Notes: generated from the letters alone by a model not told the origin. A stretch of 64,000 bases of DNA from Emmonsiellopsis sp. PD_33 (GCA_032988165.1 JANTQF010000093.1:53461-117460), one strand, 5' to 3'. Counted from the first letter of the stretch, positions 36,930 through 48,115 are shown. A program made the numbers and translations.

Positions 36930-37125
36930 GTGTTAATCAAGAAGAAAGTATTAATTGAGGATATTATGCTAATTGAGGTTGGTGTGCTAATCAAGAAAAG
37001 TGTGCTAATCCAGGATGATATACTAATTAAGGAAAGTGTGTCAATTAAGAATGATGTATAAATTGAAGATGGTATGTTAATAGAGGATAGTATATTAATC
37101 AAGGAAATTATATTAATTAGAGGAT
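36930..37125 (+). repeat. Tandem repeat, 18-bp unit, about 11 copies
   Basis: Successive 18-bp units read in one frame as degenerate hexapeptides of the pattern [VIM]-[L]-I-[KE]-x-x (VLIKKK, VLIEDI, MLIEVG, VLIKKS, VLIQDD, ILIKES, VSIKND and so on), with one stop. The array starts 7 bp after the outermost AGCTTAAGCT palindrome. Spacing is constant at 18 bp with no indels that I can see. Confidence 0.8.
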
Positions 37126-37363
37126 GTATTTGATGAAGATAGTTAATTTTGAATAGCATACTATGTTATAAATTATAGAACATGTAGATATATTATAAGA
37201 TTTAAAAATGATAGCTGATACATACTAGATATAATTCATAGTATTCTGAAGATGTGTGAAGTTTGTGGAAATGCCTAGCCTCTAGCTTGCACAGACCATG
37301 AGGCTGATGTGCAGATCAGAGAGATGAGTTAAGCTACTAAGTCTTACTAAAGCTGCTAAGCTG
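37126..37363. other. Right end of the DNA transposon
   Basis: About 240 bp of non-coding sequence, less AT-rich than its surroundings, with repeated AGCTRCTAAG/AGCTGCT units near 37,332-37,366. The element continues for about 10 bp beyond the chromovirus (45,082-45,091). Confidence 0.4.
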
Positions 37364-37368
37364 CTCCT
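37364..37368. repeat. Chromovirus target-site duplication, left copy
   Basis: CTCCT immediately precedes the 5' LTR and recurs at 45,077-45,081 immediately after the 3' LTR. A perfect 5-bp duplication is standard for Ty3/gypsy integrase. Confidence 0.88.
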
Positions 37369-37670
37369 TGTGAGAACTACAGGCTCACAGGGTAAAGATC
37401 TAAGGCTGCCAGGCCAGAGAGCCTTCAAAGGAGTGAGCCTAGGGGGCTCAGAGGTCATGATGGCAGAGGCTTACATAAGACTTACCTAAGCAGGCCTGAG
37501 ACCTCAATGTATATAACCTTTGCTGGCCCCCTACCTTTATAGGGCCAGTAAACAGCTTTGCTACATTCTTACCCCTACATTTAATATAATCAACTCTTCA
37601 TACTATACATTTATATTCCCTCACATCATTTTATAACCTCTATACTCTACTCTACAGGTAATCCCTTACA
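37369..37670 (+). repeat. Chromovirus 5' LTR
   Basis: This 302-bp LTR runs from TGTGAGAAC to CCCTTACA, the same length as the copy at 44,775-45,076. A promoter-like CAATGTATATAA lies in the middle. About 9% of positions differ between the copies, all transitions as far as I can see. Confidence 0.93.
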
Positions 37671-37967
37671 ATTCTATTCACTCTTCTCAATAGCACTCAA
37701 GGAAATGGTCCATTGTGAATATACATGTTCAACACCCAAAATCAATAATAACAACAACAATTTCACCAAGTTAAGATAATAGCTCCCTAAAGATAGAGGT
37801 CTCAGCAGCTGGAGGAATTCACCTCTAACCAGCAACTCACCAGGTAAATCCAACCTCTGACTATCTCTGAGGGATCCACACTTGACCAGGGTCAAGATCC
37901 TCCCACTGGCACTATCACCACACTGTCACAGCAGATAAAGGCCTAACTGCCTCACTACCCTGGAGAC

Positions 37968-39216
37968 ATGTCAATCCATCCCACAGAAGGATCAAATAAT
38001 CCCTCAAATGATCCTACAGTAGGAATAGTGACCTTTACAGCTAAGGAGACAACTCCCCCCTCATCAAGCTTACTGGTAGAGACTTGCTGCTAGGTGGAGT
38101 AACACCTCTTGAAACTTCAGCTGATGCAATGTAAATAAGAGGTCAAGACTCATTATCTCTAAATAGTTGAGGATCTGCAATATAAGAAGATGAAGGCTCT
38201 AAGTGCTATGAATGCAAAATCTGCTTTCAGGACCTCCTGCTGCTGTAACCACAGCTTGGACTGCTCAAGTGAAGGTAGAGACACTGATGTGAATAATAGT
38301 GATCACAGACTTCACTATCATCTAGACTGCTTGCTCAGCTAGTGCTGCCAGGCAGAAACCCTGAAGTAGAGAACCTCCAGAGCCTGTGCTGATATCACTA
38401 GCTGTATGATCTTCTATACTCACATGCTCTGCCTTAATATCAAATCAACCTATAAGGTTAAGAACATGTGTGAACACCAGGCCCTACATGATGAGATATA
38501 TACTCACTTCTGCTATCATAGAGACTATTATAATGAAATTCCTGAAGATAGGAATCAATGAGAGCTGAATGACACAAAGCTCTAGCTAGATGCTACCACT
38601 ATTCATGCCAAATGGATTGAACACCTTAATAAGGAGTTAGAGGTTAAAGACTATTTCTCTAATCTAGAGTCATTCTTTGAGTTTCTAGAGTACTAAATCA
38701 ATGACCTATAGATTTAACAGCAGGATGCTACCTACAAACATGAAGAGGTCAGGCAACACACTAATCAAACAGTTTATGAATTCACAGACTATCTCAGCAA
38801 GCTTGAACTCTCTCTCTCTGTCCCTCAGACAGAAGCACAGTATATATAGATACTCCACAACAAGGTCATGCTAGAGATCAACTGGGTGATCACCAATCAG
38901 GACCACAAATCAACTGACTATAAAGAAATGCTCAGAGTGATATCCTCCCTAAAGAAGAGTCTGGATTTACACTGATTGACTCTGTACAGTGAGAGGAATC
39001 AACCCTCATGCCCTTAAGGTAGGAACTACCATTAGGAATGCAGTTGCAAACATCAGGACAATAAAGACTCAAGATTGCACACAGATAATCAAAGATCTGA
39101 CAGCAGCCAATTCTCCTCATAAACTTCAAAGAAGTGCAACCACTGCAGCATTAACAGATACATTGAGAAGAACTGCTGAAGGAAATACCCTAATAAGCAC
39201 CTCAAAGGCTAATTAG
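37968..39216 (+). pseudogene. Chromovirus gag remnant
   Basis: The likely start is ATG 37,968 (MSIHPTEGSNNPSND). A capsid-like region (YFSNLESFFEFLEY, then VYEFTDYLSKLELSL, near 38,650-38,820) is followed by the zinc knuckle CNHC...Y...C at 39,135-39,176. In a canonical CX2CX4HX4C knuckle the third ligand is His; here it reads Tyr, a C-to-T change. Gag packages the RNA into particles. Confidence 0.75.
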
Positions 39217-42200
39217 TAAAAAACTAATCATCCCCTTGCATACTGCTACAACAGCATTGAGGATAGAGATTAATTAAAGACAAAGCAGCAGAGCTGTAGT
39301 AATGTTAGTTTGAATCATAACTACAAATAGACTCACTGCAGCCTGGATGCTCATTAATTTCAGAGCTGAGTGCAATTTCATCAGTCAAATGTGGGTAAAG
39401 CAACATCTGTCTGATTCCAAATCCCCACCCAGGTGCATTGAAGCCATTGATGGGCATAAAATCCTATCCTTTGGTAAGCAGTAAATACCAATAAGAGCAG
39501 TTGATGCTAATGATCTGACCTGCAATCATGAACACAGCTTTGAGGCCATTAATATGATGAGTTATAATGTTATCCTCAGCTACTCATAGCTGGAAGAATC
39601 AAACCCTAATATCAATTGACCTTCATGAATGTGGCACTATAAATCAATTAGTGTAAATACTGTTGAGTTTATAGAACCAGAAGAGTTCAAAGACATGGTC
39701 TGCACAGGTAGTGCTGCCTTTATCATCTACCTCTATGACCTTGACCCCAGTGGTGAACCTATCACATTTTTTAGAGGCATTACAGCCACTGAATTCAAAC
39801 TGCCTGCACCCTATGAGGAATACATAAAGCTTTTCAATGAGAACCCTGACCTTGCTGCACACACTCCATATGATCACACAATTAATATCAAGTCAGGTAA
39901 GAATCTACCCTATCAACCCATCTATAACCTTTTGGTCAAGGAACTTGAAGTCCTTAAGAACTATATTGAGACAAGCTTGGAGAAAGGCTGGATCAGGCAC
40001 TTAAAGAGTCCCATGAGTGCACCTATTCTATTCACACTCAAGAAAGATGGAAGTCTCTATCTCTATATTAACTACTACAAATTGAATGCTATTACAATCA
40101 AGAATTACTATCCTCTCCCTCTTATTAGTGAGATAATTGACCATCTAGCAGGCATAAAGATTTATATGCAGCTTGACCTACAGGACACCTACCATCAGAT
40201 CTATATTCATAAAGGTGACAAATAGAAGACCACTTTCCACACACATTATAAGCACTTTGAGTACATAGTCTTGCTCTTTAAACTCACCAATACACCTACC
40301 ATCTTTCAAGTATATATCAACAAGGTGCTCAGCAACCTCCTCAACACCTGCTACATCACCTACCTTGATGATATTGTCATCTATTCCAACTCCATTAAGG
40401 AGCATGAGGAGCACATTAAGGCAGTCTTAAAATACCTACATAAGTTCAACCTTTTTATCAAAGCCAGTAAGTGCTCATTTCACACAGATTGCATTGATTT
40501 TCTTGGTTTCATCATCTCTATCAATGGTGTGGAAATAGAGCCTAGCTGTGTGGTCTCTATCCTTAAATAGTCAGTTCCAACAACAATTTATGAACTCTAG
40601 GTCTTCCTTGGCTTTATCAACTTCTACTGCTATTTCATCAGGGGGTTTATGACCATATCTGCCCCATTAATGGACCTCACAAAGGGGGGGGAGAACTGAA
40701 AAGGTTGAAATAATACACTAATCACACTGGATCAATCTACCATGAAGGCCTTTACAGACCTTAAGAATAGCTTTCAAAAAGAGCTACTCCTCATTCATTT
40801 TGACTCTGATTGCTACCTCAAAGTCAAACCTGATGCATCCAGTGTTGCCATTGCTGCAGTGCTCTCTCAATTGATGCCTGATGACCTCTGGCACCCTATG
40901 GCATTCTAGTCCTGCAAATTCTCCAATATGAAATGATAGTACTAAATTCACAACAGTGAACTCCTATTTATTGTCAAATCATTCAAGTAGTAATGATATT
41001 ACCTACACAGTAGTAAATACCTAATTGTTGTGTATTCTAACCATACTAATCTACAAAGCTTTATGACAACAACTCAGCTGAACAGACATTAGATATATTA
41101 GATGGAGATGCTCATAGCATTTAATTTTATAATTGAGTACCATCCTGAGTCTAAGAACCCTGCAGACACACTGAGTTGTCATTCTGACTATATTAGGAAA
41201 GCTGAACTGCTCATTTTCCAGCCCATGTTACAAGAAAAGCTTCAGAACTAGACACTCAAACTACTGAAATCTAACTGTAAATTAATAGAATTGAACCAGA
41301 TGATCACAGCAGCTACTAAGTGTATAACTGATCTGCACCCAGAACTCAACTCAAAAGCTCTCAAAGAGTACACCCTTTATATTAATGCCCTCATGGCCTG
41401 CACAGTCTAGAATGTGCCTGCAGATGAGAATGTTACTGCTGATGTTACAGAAGGCAATCTAGAGCCCCTAGTACTATAACTCTTCATCAATTAGGTATTT
41501 GAGTCTGAGACAGTCTATACACACAAGCTATTAGAGCCACTGATTGACCTCCTACTTTATGTTCAAGCTTAGAATGCTAAGTGCACTGAGATTCAGAGTA
41601 GAATCTAAGGTGGCCCTACAAGTTTAAAGGTCAAATATTTGCCCTGGTCTATTAGCTCAAACAGGCTGATCAGGTATAATAGTTGCACCTATATCCCCAA
41701 TAATGCTGCTATCAAGAATGAGATCCTTCACATAAATTATGATGATCTGACAGGCAGACATTTCAGAAACCATAGGACACATGAAGTGATAGCTGATAAA
41801 TACTATTAGCATGAGATGAGTCAGTATATCAAGGAATATGTCAAAATGTGTGATATGTGCTAATGTGTCAAGATACACTGCTATAAGAAGTATAGCATGT
41901 TGGAGCCACTACCTGTCTCCAGGTATATTTAGGAGACTATCACAATGAATTTCATCACTGGTTTACCCCCATATTAACTGCACAGGAAGGTTTATGATTT
42001 AATCTTAGTATTCATGAAAATATTCATTAAGTGGGTGATCTACATCCCAACCACAGTGGACCTTAAGGCCCACAAACTTGCCAATCTCATTACATGGAAT
42101 CTATTCAAGGACTGGGGACTACCCTAGAATATTGTTAGTAATCAGGGCTCCCTATTTACAAGCAAGTTCTGATTAACACTCTACTTCATGCTCAAGGTTC

Positions 42201-42990
42201 ACAGAAAGCTGACCACAGCCTTTCACCCTCAAATAGATGACTAGACAGAGCATTAGAACTAAATTCTTGAACACTTCCTTCATATCTATTACAATTACAT
42301 GCAGGATGACTGGGTGCAATGGCTGCTACATGCCCAATAAGTATATAATAATACTCAGTATAGCTCAACATAAATGACCTCTTCTCATGCCCTCACAGGT
42401 CAGGAGACCTCCACCCATGTGGACATTGAGTGTGAACCTGACAGGGGGGTGTCTTAGGACATTACTGCAAGAGTAAAGGCCATTAACCAGATACACCAAC
42501 TTCTTTAAAGTCTGATCATAGAGGTCAAGAAGTTCCAGAAAAAATACTATGATCAGCACTATATGCTCATAATCTTTAAGATCAGTAACTGGGTTATACT
42601 CTACAGCACTAATATATCAACATTACATCCTATTACAAAGCTAAATCACTGTCAGCTTGGGCCCTTCCAAATAATAGACACCTGGGGCAAACAGGCATAC
42701 AAGTTAAAATTGATGCTCTAATTCCATAATATTCACCCCATCTTTCACATCTCCCTTCTGGAGCTGTACCATGCTTGGGACAGCAAGATTTCAGAGGCTG
42801 AACTGATTGAAATTGATATGGAGAATTAGTGGGAGATCAAGAAAATCCTTGATAAGTACAAGGTGTATGGCAGGAAGGTTAAATACCTCATCAAATGAAA
42901 AGGCTGCATAGAGGGTGAGAACTCCTGGGAACCAGTTAAAGCTTTTGAGAATACCCAAGAGGTAGTTCACAAATATGAGGCCTAATATGG
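39217..42990 (+). pseudogene. Chromovirus pol remnant (protease, RT, RNase H, integrase, chromodomain)
   Basis: RT is the best preserved: TPYDHTINI, then GWIRHLKSPMSAPILFTLKK, then MQLDLQDTYHQI and, after a TAG at 40,222, the catalytic YLDD at 40,361-40,372 and FLGFIIS. RNase H shows KPDASSVAIAAVLSQ, SNMK and the EYHPESKNPAD end. Integrase has HFRNH and a CDMC zinc-binding pair (to about 41,870), then the core, where two catalytic Asp positions read Asn (MNFITGLPP near 41,950; IVSNQGSLF near 42,137) while the Glu remains (TEHxNxILEHF). The C-terminal chromodomain (IKKILDKYKVYGRKVKYLIK, then GENSWEPVKAFEN) places it in the chromovirus clade. Chromodomains guide integration to methylated-histone chromatin. 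Confidence 0.88.
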
Positions 42991-43165
42991 TGACCATGAT
43001 GTACACCACAAAAGATGGAGAGCAAAGAAATAGACCCAATATATGTAGAGCCAGTTAAAATTGAATGCAAGAGCAAGAAAAGAAGATCCTATTCAAGTTC
43101 CCAAGAGGATGCAACTCTACAGGTGCAACATTATAACTACTATAAGAAAAGAAAAAGATGAAAAT

Positions 43166-44297
43166 CTAGGCTATAGCCTCTCTCATACCCTCTAGACCCT
43201 TGTCTGTGCCACTCTCCATCTTCACCTGCCTGTCATTCACACATTTGACCCTGCACTTTTCATTCTTATGGGCCTTCCACACCCACTCCCACCTCACACT
43301 GTAAACTTCACAGACCTCTTCATCCCCTCCATAGTCCACCTGCTCCTCCCCATCTGCCCAGGCCTTTAAAATCACTGCATGGGCTCACTTCTATGTCACC
43401 CCCAGAGCTACCATGTCCACAGGCTTATTGAATAATGCCAACCCCTCCATGTACTAATTATTATTTGCCATCAAGATGGCACATTTAACAGTGCAGTAAG
43501 TAGAGGGAGGCATCTTTGGGACCATATCAGCACTGCACAGACAGCTGTAGAATAAGGGAACTTACCATATAATATAGCTTATATATATGTAAACAATGTC
43601 TGCACTTATGCTACTAGGGACTAATCTCACAGATCCTATCAGGGGAGCTAGTCAGGTTCCACACACACTGAGTATACATATTACTTGCATCCTGCTCCTC
43701 AGGGCCACAGAGAAACTCTTCTTCTTCCACTGAGGGAATGACTGGCAGGTGCAGGGATGAGGATATAGATGTGAATGCAGGTGTGAGAGCAAAGGCAGAG
43801 AGCTCAACAGGTGTAGGAGTAGGAATAGAGGGCTCAACATGCACAGAAACAGGAGCAGACTTGATAGAAGTAAATAGCTCAACTCTCTCTACACTCAAAA
43901 ACCCAAGGATATTATCAACTAAATCTAAAATTACCAGGGCATGAATATTCTAATACACTCTTCAATTCTGAGTCTACTCCCAGAGAAGATCTGCTGTCCA
44001 GAGAATCCCTTCCAGACAGCCTCAAAAGCACTCTGACATCTAATGCCATGTCAGTATATGCTCTCTAGGATAGAGATGGTGCAGACTTATCTTTATACAT
44101 CTATGATTATACCTACACCTCCCACATCCACCTGCAGCAGTACCCACACAAGGGGCTATAATAGTATAGGGTAATATAGCTGAAATATAGTAGATACAGA
44201 CATCTTCCAGCTGCACCATAAGGACAGGGACTCCCAAGGGATTCAACATAGTTACTATATGAGCTATTAGCATGTTCTCTACCCTGTCATACAGCAT
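43166..44297 (-). pseudogene. Antisense ORF remnants between chromovirus pol and 3' LTR
   Basis: Three long minus-strand frames lie tail to head: 44,297-44,040 (85 codons; Cys/Gly cluster CVGTAAGGCGRCRY), 43,898-43,614 (94 codons; Pro/Ser/Glu-rich) and 43,375-43,166 (69 codons; Glu/Lys/Arg-rich, EVYSVRWEWVWKAHKNEK). The last frame stays open, with three stop interruptions, back to about 43,490 (CAILMANNN). They look like exons or frameshifted pieces of one antisense gene opposite to gag-pol. I do not recognise the family. The excess of Trp, Cys and His at likely former Arg codons suggests they were coding before mutation. Confidence 0.5.
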
Positions 44298-44774
44298 TTG
44301 AAAAGAGAGGGGAGGAATGGGAACTCTGTAAGATCAGAACTCTGTGAGATCCCAATGAGGATTCAACCCCACTCTGCAAAATCTCCCTTTACTTCAAAAA
44401 CATCAAATAAAGAGCTATTTCAATGAAAAAACAATGAAGGCCTATATATTTGAAGCTGAACATTCACTTGGAATGCTCAAAAACATGAAAAATACTGGCA
44501 TTGAGTGAATATTATACTTACTAAAATCATGTTGTGAGTGATTGAACTCCTGAAGGTCAGGGAGACTATGAGATTTAGATAAGTCAAAATCCATTATAAC
44601 ACTTCAGAACTGACATAACATTTTACTTACACATTCACCTACCAGATCCCTACATTTACTACCTATAACACTACATCCACCCAACTACATAACTACCTGC
44701 TAGAACACTGATACAGTGCAAATCTATGCCTGCTGCCAAGGCCTGAGGGCCAGGCCTGTAAAGGGGGAGGTAGT

Positions 44775-45076
44775 TGTGAGAACCACAAGCTCACAGAGCA
44801 AAGATCTAAGGCTGCCAGGCCAGAGAGCCTTTAAAGGAGTAAGCCCAGGGGGCTCAGGGGTCACAATGGCAGAGGCTTACATAAGACTTACCTAAGCAGA
44901 CCTGAGACCTCAATGTATATAATCTTTGCTGGCCTCCTACCTTCATAGGGCCAGCAAACAGCTTTGCTACATTCTTACCCCTACATTCAATATAACCAAC
45001 CCTTCATACTACATGTTTATATTCCCTCACATTGTTCTATAACCTCTACACCCTACCCTACAGGTAATCCCTTACA
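44775..45076 (+). repeat. Chromovirus 3' LTR
   Basis: The 302-bp partner of 37,369-37,670, preceded by the polypurine tract and followed directly by CTCCT. At several sites one LTR has TG where the other has CA (for example CATGATGG against CACAATGG), the two decay products of a former CpG. Confidence 0.93.
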
Positions 45077-45091
45077 CTCCTAGCTAGCCCC

Positions 45092-45103
45092 TAGCTCAGA
45101 AAT
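45092..45103. repeat. Probable target-site duplication, right copy (large DNA transposon)
   Basis: TAGCTCAGAAAT, matching TAGCTTAGAAAT at 11,056-11,067. LINE coding resumes here in frame (SSEINYQYYKNLFEEKNSN). Confidence 0.65.
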
Positions 45104-48100
45104 AAATTACCAATACTATAAGAATCTATTTGAAGAAAAGAATTCTAACATCAAAGTAGTAAAGAAGCTGTGTAGCAGACTGGGTAAAATAAAATCTAAT
45201 AATGTAGAGTTCTTAATACAAAGGATTTTCAGATATAAGATAATGGTCTCTATCTGAAGGGCAGCTCTGGGAAGATTATTTAGACTAAATGAATTACCTA
45301 GTGAATTCTATAAGATGCTCCTGTAGACTGGTAATGATAGTAATAACTCTGCTTTAATGTAAATCCTGAGGCAGATATATAATAATATATTAATAGGAGA
45401 TAAGACTCTAGCAGGCTGGGTGGAGGATATCCTCACCCTACTTTTTAAAAAAAGAGAGAAAATAGACCTCAGAAATTACTACCCCTTGTTAATTATAAAT
45501 ATAGACTATAAGATACTAATAGAAATCATAATGAATAAACTGGTTAAAGCTCTAGCCCTTATTATAAGAGTATATCAATCTGGTTTCCTTCTAGGTCATT
45601 TGATAGATGATAATATCTAGGTAATATAGTATGTCCTAGCACATCCTGGCCCAGAAAGGCCTGCTATCCTCTTTATAGATTAGGAAAAGGTGTATGACTG
45701 AGTTAGCTACTCTTTTATATGAGAGATATTGAGATCCCTAGGCATAGAAGAGAAGTTTATATGCCTGGTACAGACATATTATGCAGAAGCTACTATCTCT
45801 ATCCATATAAATAAATTTACTAGTAGATTAGTCTCAGTTCTAAGCAGAGTCTATCAGGGAAACCCTATAAGTTACCTACTATATATAGCTATGATTGAGA
45901 CCTTGGCCTGCACCATGAATAAAATACTCCTCATAAGAGATCTGAACCTCAGGATGAAAACAATCAAAATTTTAATATATATAGATGATACTATAATCCT
46001 TCTATAAGATAATAGTGAGATAGTAGTAGTTCAGAAGATCCTATACCTATACTCTCAGATGAGTAATATTAGAGTGAATTGAGGCAAGTTAAAGCTAATG
46101 AAGGCAGGAAGACCTCTATTACTAGTAGGTATTCTAAATATTTCCTCTGATATAGCCTATAAATACCTGGGGGTCTCTATAGGCCTGGAAATTGAAGATA
46201 TAATAAATAAGTTCTAGAAAAAGATCATTGAGACAGTAGTAAGCATAGCTGGATGTTAAATCAGATTCTACCTCTCTATTAAGAGAAGGATATTAATAGT
46301 CAATACCCTTATGATGTTCATCTCACAATATACTCTTTAATTTCTAAAGATATCTTATAGGGCTAAAGAATTACTCCAGAAAGAGTACTATCATCTGATA
46401 TGAGATAATAAGAGAAGTAAAGATATATATAACCTGCATGCCTACTTAGACATATAGAGAAGAGAGATAAGATATATGAATCTGAAGTTAATCATAGAAG
46501 CCTTAATGGTCTTAATGGTTAGTAGGGCCTTTACTTACTCTTATCTACTATAAGTTATAATAGTGTAGGAGATGATGATCATCTCAGTATTGAGAATTAT
46601 AAAAAAAGTATTAAAATTAGTAGTTACTTAATTATAATTTTAGAGGCTTAGTAGCCAGTCAAACTGGCCAGCAGGGGTGAGAAATCAATAGATGACCTGA
46701 TACAAGCTAAATAGAGTAAACTTCTCAGAGTTATTCTAACTAGTGGAGCTTTAATTATACATAGATGTTCTAAGTATCTACTTCTAGTATCACCCTCAAA
46801 TAGGGGATACAACTAGAGGCAGCTCTAGATGTTGGAGCTCTGAAATATAGAAGGAACTATAGGAAAGAAGGGCCTACTACCTCAGAAACATATAGAATTT
46901 ATGGGAAAAGAAACTTAAAGTACCTAATATTCTACTAAAGAGATTTGAGGTAAGAGTCTTATGAACTATCAAGATAATAATGAATGGAATTTTAAATCAT
47001 TAGAAACTACTATTAGATTAATTAGAGAAAGTATGGGCTCAGCCTTAGTCTCCTCAAGTAACTTACTCTCTAGAGGAAGTGTTAATTGAGGATGCAACCT
47101 ACAAGATAGCTTACAAGCTAATCCTAAGAAGAAGGCTGGAAGAGATGAATTTCAGCCTGCAGGCTCTTAAGCTAATTAATGCTTTTAAAGAAGTTACTGG
47201 GAAATTAGCTATACTAGTATACCTATAGAAAATAGCCAGGAAGTAACTTCACATATCTAAGGTAGAGGATTTAATCTGAAGATTACTCTACAATAAGGTC
47301 TGAATAGAGGTTAGACTATTCTAGATAGATCTTTACTCCCAGGTCTGCCCAGTTAATAGTATTAACCTAACCATCAGGTATATTTAAATAGATTACTCAG
47401 TAGCTATTAATATTTAAGTAGAAGCTGTTGAAATTTAGGACTCATTAAGTGTCAGCACACTCATGAGGACTTCTAGATTAAGAAATGAGATGATTGCTCT
47501 GATGGCAATCTCCCTAAAAGAGGATGCTAAGAGCTATTAATAGCAAGCTCTATACTCTATAGTAATCTAAGTAATATAAAAGTCTTATCTCTCATACTTC
47601 TAAGATCTTATAAATATATACTGGGAGGTTTCAGCAGCATAGATGTACTACAGACTGCAGGTCCAAAGCCAGATAATGACTGAAAGGATAATCTACCTAA
47701 ATGAATGTTATAGAATGCCCCAGTATAGCATACTGATGTTCAAGGAAGTCTGGGGAGAGGCTTCAAGAATGATCAAAGTGGTGAAAGGCCCCTGAGCCAC
47801 TGATCTGGAGCAGATACAAGCCATGACTGACAGTATCAGATGTAAGGCCACTGCCAAAATTGACACTGAAGACCAGATAGAACAGGATGATTAGATAGAT
47901 ATTTAACAAGTAGAAGATGTCTGATGGTTATATCAGTCAGGCTCTCTGCCCAATATAATGAGGGTCCTGGCATAAATGCTATGACTGATAATATAATCCA
48001 TGGAGAGCAGTGAGACAGGGTTTAAGTCCCTGCATCAGTGCCCAGGGTCAGGCAACTACACCTCTCTGTAGCTAGTCTTAGATAGGTTAGCTGAATCAAA

Positions 48101-48115
48101 AACAACTTTATGCTG
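45093..48115 (+). mobile_element. Tad1-like LINE, 3' portion (reverse transcriptase)
   Basis: This continues the LINE from 11,067. The RT frame includes EINYQYYKNLFEE, LPSEFYKMLL, AGWVEDILTLLFKK (45,412-45,460), NYYPLLIINIDYKILIEIIM, YQSGFLLGHLIDDNI (to 45,620), a former ALIDxEKAYD motif (about 45,672-45,700), SRVYQGNPISYLLY, and the catalytic region IYIDDTIILL at about 45,978-46,007. A thumb and C-terminal region with KYLGVSIG (about 46,155) follows, degraded, to about 47,900. The element ends at 48,115 without a poly(A) tail, directly before the 15-bp duplication. Many TAG, TGA and TAA codons make it inactive. Confidence 0.88.

Larger units (their letters stand above)
11068..37368 (+). mobile_element. 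Large (about 15.7 kb net) Plavaka-type DNA transposon with SNF2 helicase cargo, itself invaded
   Basis: This insertion into the LINE runs from 11,068 to 37,368 and ends with about 10 bp at 45,082-45,091, beyond the chromovirus. Subtracting the later MITE and gypsy insertions leaves about 15.7 kb. All recognised coding remnants read on the plus strand: a SNF2 helicase (15,380-17,325), a Plavaka-superfamily transposase (18,500-21,267 and 31,434-32,200) and an unidentified ORF (35,576-36,360). About 23 copies of an AGCTTAAGCT-centred palindrome are spread through both halves and are absent from the LINE and both LTR elements, which supports treating this as one unit. Everything is broken by stop codons. 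Exact termini are uncertain because mutation has blurred any inverted repeats. Confidence 0.65.
37369..45076 (+). mobile_element. Ty3/gypsy chromovirus (plus strand), dead
   Basis: A 7.7-kb element with identical-length 302-bp LTRs and a perfect CTCCT duplication. The order is gag with zinc knuckle (37,968 to about 39,200), protease, RT (39,629-40,570), RNase H (about 40,790-41,180), integrase (about 41,700-42,400), chromodomain (about 42,825-42,985), a long 3' region with antisense ORFs (43,166-44,297), the polypurine tract AAAGGGGGAGG (about 44,760-44,770) and the 3' LTR. It lies in the right end of the large DNA transposon. Gag and integrase contain missense changes at zinc-ligand or catalytic positions and there are many stops, so it is inactive. 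Confidence 0.93.

Noticed and set aside
7841..48115. Starship-type giant element
   Set aside because: No DUF3435 tyrosine-recombinase captain gene was seen at either edge, and the borders are explained by a LINE duplication and nested insertions.
7841..48115. Mitochondrial insertion or centromere core
   Set aside because: The AT-richness is explained by decayed nuclear transposons with recognisable LTRs and duplications; no mitochondrial gene was seen and no centromeric repeat array.
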